Shown: positions 61,852 through 64,000 of the stretch, piece by piece | How the letters are laid out: the number at the start of each line of letters is the position of its first letter | How positions within the stretch are numbered: position 1 is the first letter of the stretch | Origin: Paenibacillus woosongensis | Lineage (GTDB): Bacteria > Bacillota > Bacilli > Paenibacillales > Paenibacillaceae | Direction: 5' to 3' | Assembly: GCF_030122845.1 (NCBI RefSeq) | Contig: NZ_CP126084.1 | Coordinates: forward strand, 2,976,001-3,040,000 | DNA length: 64,000 nt | Made by a program: the position numbers and the translations under genes | Notes under the pieces: generated by a model | Database searches by the model: none | Seen by the model: the letters and a program-made list of their open reading frames with translations, nothing else | Told to the model about the DNA's origin: nothing

Positions 61852-63306
61852 TTGCGACAGCAGCCTGTGCTCTATGTCCTCATCCTCGGCTCATTCATCT
61901 CCGTCTATAACACCTGCTCGATGAACGTCGGCCTGCCGGCCTTTATCGATATTTTCGATTCCGATCTGGCGACGGTTCAATGGCTGATGACCGGCTTCAC
62001 TTTAGCGACTGGTGTGATCATTCCGCTTAGCGGCTATTTGGGCGACCGGTTCAGCCATAAGCAAGTATTCCTGTATTCGATCGCCGGATTGATGGCCAGC
62101 TCGGCCCTATGCGCAGTCTCTTGGAGCATTTACAGCCTGATTGCGTTCCGCATACTGCAGGGCGTCTTTTGCGGGATCATTCAACCGGTGACGCTGACGA
62201 TTATTTTTCAGGCCATTCCGAAGCAGCAGCGCAACGTCGCCCTAAGTTTCTGGTCGGCCTCCAGCATTCTCGGCCCGGCGCTGGCGCCCACGATCAGCGG
62301 CTGGCTGCTCGGGCATAACTGGCACTGGATGTTTCTTGTCCTTGTCCCGGTAAGCATCCTCACCTTATGGATGGGCGTGAAATGGATTCCCCGCGACCTG
62401 CCTTCCGCTTCAGGCCCGCTGGATCGCCTGGGACTGATGTATGCGGTATGCGGAAGCCTGGCTCTGCTGCTCTATTTCAGCAACATTCATCAGTGGGGCC
62501 TCTGGTCCTACCGCTCCGCCTTTGTGCTGATCCTTGGCCTCGCCTCTTCCCTGTTATTCGTCCGGCACGAACTGCGGGTCAAAGCGCCGCTGCTGCATCT
62601 GCGTCTTTTTCGGAGCCGTATCTTTATGTCGAGCATCCTGGTCTCTGCCATACTGATCATCGGGCTGTACTCGGGTATTTATTTTGTCCCGCTGTATTTA
62701 CAGGAAATCCACCGGATGTCCCCCTTTGAAGTGGGACTGCTGCTGCTCCTGCCCTCCCTGAGCTCAGGCGCGGCGACACTGCTCGCCGGTGCCTTGTACC
62801 CGCGGATCGGTGCGTTCCGCCTGGTCATTGCCGGGGCGGTTCTCATCGTTCTGGCCTCCTGGCAATTCAGCTTTCTGGCGCTCGATACGAGCCTGGCCTA
62901 CGTCGCATTCTGGATGGCGGTCCGCTATATCGGCATCGGCCTGTCGATGACCCCGGCGATGAATGCAGGGATGCATGCCGCTGCGGCGGAATGGTATAGC
63001 CATGCATCGGCGTTGATTAACTGGCTGCGGCAAATTTTTGGCGCTCTGGCCCTGGGCTTGTTCACCTCGCTGTTCTATGCGCGTCAGAACCTCCATACTG
63101 CCGTGCTGCAGCAATCGGCCGCCACCCCCAGTGCTGAATGGATTCGCCTGTCCGCCTACACTTTAGGCATTGATGACTCCTTTGTTGTTGCGGCCCTGCT
63201 TGTGCTGCTCAGCGTGCCCCTAGCCCTGCTGCTGCGGGAGAAGCGCAGAGATAAGGAGGGGCGGGAGGAGCCTTCCCTCGCCCCTTCGGCTCAGACCCGG
63301 GTGTAG
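61852..63306 (+). CDS. DHA2-family MFS exporter
   Basis: 484 residues, 14 membrane segments. N-terminal VGLPAFIDIFDSDLATVQWLMTG, motif C ILGPALAPTISGWL, and a C-terminal RQIFGALALGLFTS pattern are typical of the QacA/EmrB group. I choose TTG 61852, eight bases after AAGGAG; the GTG at 61843 touches the site. Divergent from the sulfonate operon and preceded by the leader above. Substrate unknown; sulfonate products or drugs are candidates. Similar to the interrupted exporter at 32924-34312. Confidence 0.85.
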   Translation: MRQQPVLYVLILGSFISVYNTCSMNVGLPAFIDIFDSDLATVQWLMTGFTLATGVIIPLSGYLGDRFSHKQVFLYSIAGLMASSALCAVSWSIYSLIAFRILQGVFCGIIQPVTLTIIFQAIPKQQRNVALSFWSASSILGPALAPTISGWLLGHNWHWMFLVLVPVSILTLWMGVKWIPRDLPSASGPLDRLGLMYAVCGSLALLLYFSNIHQWGLWSYRSAFVLILGLASSLLFVRHELRVKAPLLHLRLFRSRIFMSSILVSAILIIGLYSGIYFVPLYLQEIHRMSPFEVGLLLLLPSLSSGAATLLAGALYPRIGAFRLVIAGAVLIVLASWQFSFLALDTSLAYVAFWMAVRYIGIGLSMTPAMNAGMHAAAAEWYSHASALINWLRQIFGALALGLFTSLFYARQNLHTAVLQQSAATPSAEWIRLSAYTLGIDDSFVVAALLVLLSVPLALLLREKRRDKEGREEPSLAPSAQTRV

Positions 63307-63340
63307 GCTCCGTCTGATGGCGATCTGTTCACTTTAAAAA

Positions 63341-63372
63341 AAGGACACCCTCGTTATGATGAGGATGTCCTT
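63341..63372. terminator. bidirectional terminator
   Basis: 12-bp stem (arms AAGGACACCCTC and its complement with one wobble), with T-rich tails on both sides, between convergent genes. Confidence 0.8.
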
Positions 63373-63386
63373 CTTACCTTCCTATC

Positions 63387-64000
63387 TTATGGATTCGGCA
63401 GCTCAATTCGGACCGTATGCTGCTCCTTGGCCCAGTTCACCTTGGCTCCCAGCGCCTCGGCAATGAAACGCAGCGGCACCATCGTCGTATAGTTTTCGTT
63501 GAACGGCCTTATGTTGTCTGCGACTTTTTTTCCATTGATTGTCGTCTCCATCGTATAGAAATGAATGGCGATATTCATGCTTCCTTTACTCACGGTAACC
63601 GTTTTCGTTTGATCCATCCAGGTTACCTTAGCGCCCAAATGCTCAAAGACACCGCGCAGTGGTACATAGCTCACATTGTTCACAAGTGCTGGCGGATAAG
63701 TGAAGTCCAGATTCTCGCCGTTGATCTCGACGCGAATGGAATCCTCGACGAGCTGCGGCTTGGACGGCTTGTTTGATCCGCCGTAATAATTCCATTTCAT
63801 CACTGTACCGTCGCTCAGCAGCGCATACTGCTCCTGCATGGTCGTATTCGCCAGATCAATTGCATTTGTGATGCCTTCAACCTGAACAGCTGTATACTCG
63901 GTCTCATCCAAAAAGCTGTCCCACACCCATACCGTGCCATCCTGCTTGATGCTGCTAAACGTCGAGAAGCTGCCCCCTTCCAACCGCGTGAGTTGGTCAG
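63387..64000 (-). CDS. stalk-domain (copper amine oxidase N-like) protein, partial
   Basis: The frame is open at the right edge; about 204 C-terminal residues are visible. The first part has RCC1-like turns (DGTVWVWDS, DGTVMKWNYYG). The end is a copper amine oxidase N-terminal-like domain in two halves, SYVPLRGVFEHLGAKVTWM and TTMVPLRFIAEALGAKVNWA, as in Paenibacillus secreted and surface proteins. Regulator-of-chromosome-condensation type repeats probably continue off the edge. Function is not known; surface binding is likely. Confidence 0.7.
   Translation of the reverse strand, partial: DQLTRLEGGSFSTFSSIKQDGTVWVWDSFLDETEYTAVQVEGITNAIDLANTTMQEQYALLSDGTVMKWNYYGGSNKPSKPQLVEDSIRVEINGENLDFTYPPALVNNVSYVPLRGVFEHLGAKVTWMDQTKTVTVSKGSMNIAIHFYTMETTINGKKVADNIRPFNENYTTMVPLRFIAEALGAKVNWAKEQHTVRIELPNP

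Overview
The window comes from an endospore-forming member of the Bacillota, most likely Paenibacillus or a close relative. Grounds: a splA-splB pair (spore photoproduct lyase), an S-layer homology (SLH) remnant, strong AGGAGG-type ribosome binding sites with frequent GTG and TTG starts, a large multi-domain glycoside hydrolase, an AA10 lytic polysaccharide monooxygenase, a pectate-lyase-fold enzyme with a CcpA-type cre site, a 7TMR-DISM hybrid kinase next to an agr-type cassette, and a stalk-domain protein. No rRNA, tRNA, CRISPR array, transposase, prophage structural cluster or replication origin was seen.

Layout, left to right. 1-7.9 kb: a minus-strand cassette of spike-type proteins: a small possible chaperone, a VgrG-like protein, a pentapeptide-repeat protein, an Imm11-like protein, a PAAR-like DUF4280 protein, a second VgrG fused to a pre-toxin region and an HNH/Endo VII nuclease toxin, and its likely immunity protein. 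No sheath, tube or ATPase genes are in the window. 8-13 kb: a four-copy intergenic repeat array, a thioredoxin-like membrane protein and a secreted GH3 enzyme with several binding domains. 13.4-17.3 kb: a ChvE/MmsAB-type sugar ABC transporter. 17.6-18.5 kb: a decayed MFS/rdgB-like gene pair. 18.9-22.7 kb: pectate-lyase-fold protein and a FUSC-type exporter. 22.7-28 kb: a pucDCEAB xanthine dehydrogenase operon. 28-36 kb: membrane protein, truncated histidine kinase, SelO, glycosyltransferase, an interrupted MFS exporter, a LysR fragment and an AraC/GyrI regulator, then a gene-free stretch with a 15-bp minisatellite. 36-41.5 kb: a four-gene operon (unknown protein, PLP decarboxylase, S9 peptidase, small protein). 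41.6-45.4 kb: splAB, AA10 LPMO, unknown secreted protein. 45.4-46.1 kb: a GGATAT hexamer tract and a second four-copy array. 46-51 kb: broken TetR, SRPBCC, short UvrC homologue, cupin, two broken YusW-like genes, an aminoglycoside-phosphotransferase-like kinase. 51.4-56.2 kb: agr-type cassette (agrC-like sensor without kinase, agrB, and a 40-residue agrD too short for routine calling) divergent from a 1051-residue double hybrid kinase. 56.2-63.3 kb: a sulfonate-type operon (SsuA/B/C, LLM monooxygenase, TauD-like dioxygenase) divergent from a DHA2 MFS exporter. The right edge cuts a stalk-domain protein.

The strongest unexplained signals are: (1) a 19-nt motif, TCGACCGGACnnCCGGAGA, present in both divergent leaders at 61.5 and 61.7 kb and each time directly followed by an intrinsic terminator, which looks like one cis-regulatory RNA controlling both units; (2) two intergenic arrays of unrelated sequence but the same architecture, two direct copies 50 bp apart then two inverted copies 50 bp apart; (3) the VgrG/PAAR-like toxin cassette; (4) the agr cassette with a predicted serine lactone peptide. 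Several genes are decaying, which suggests recent loss of accessory functions.
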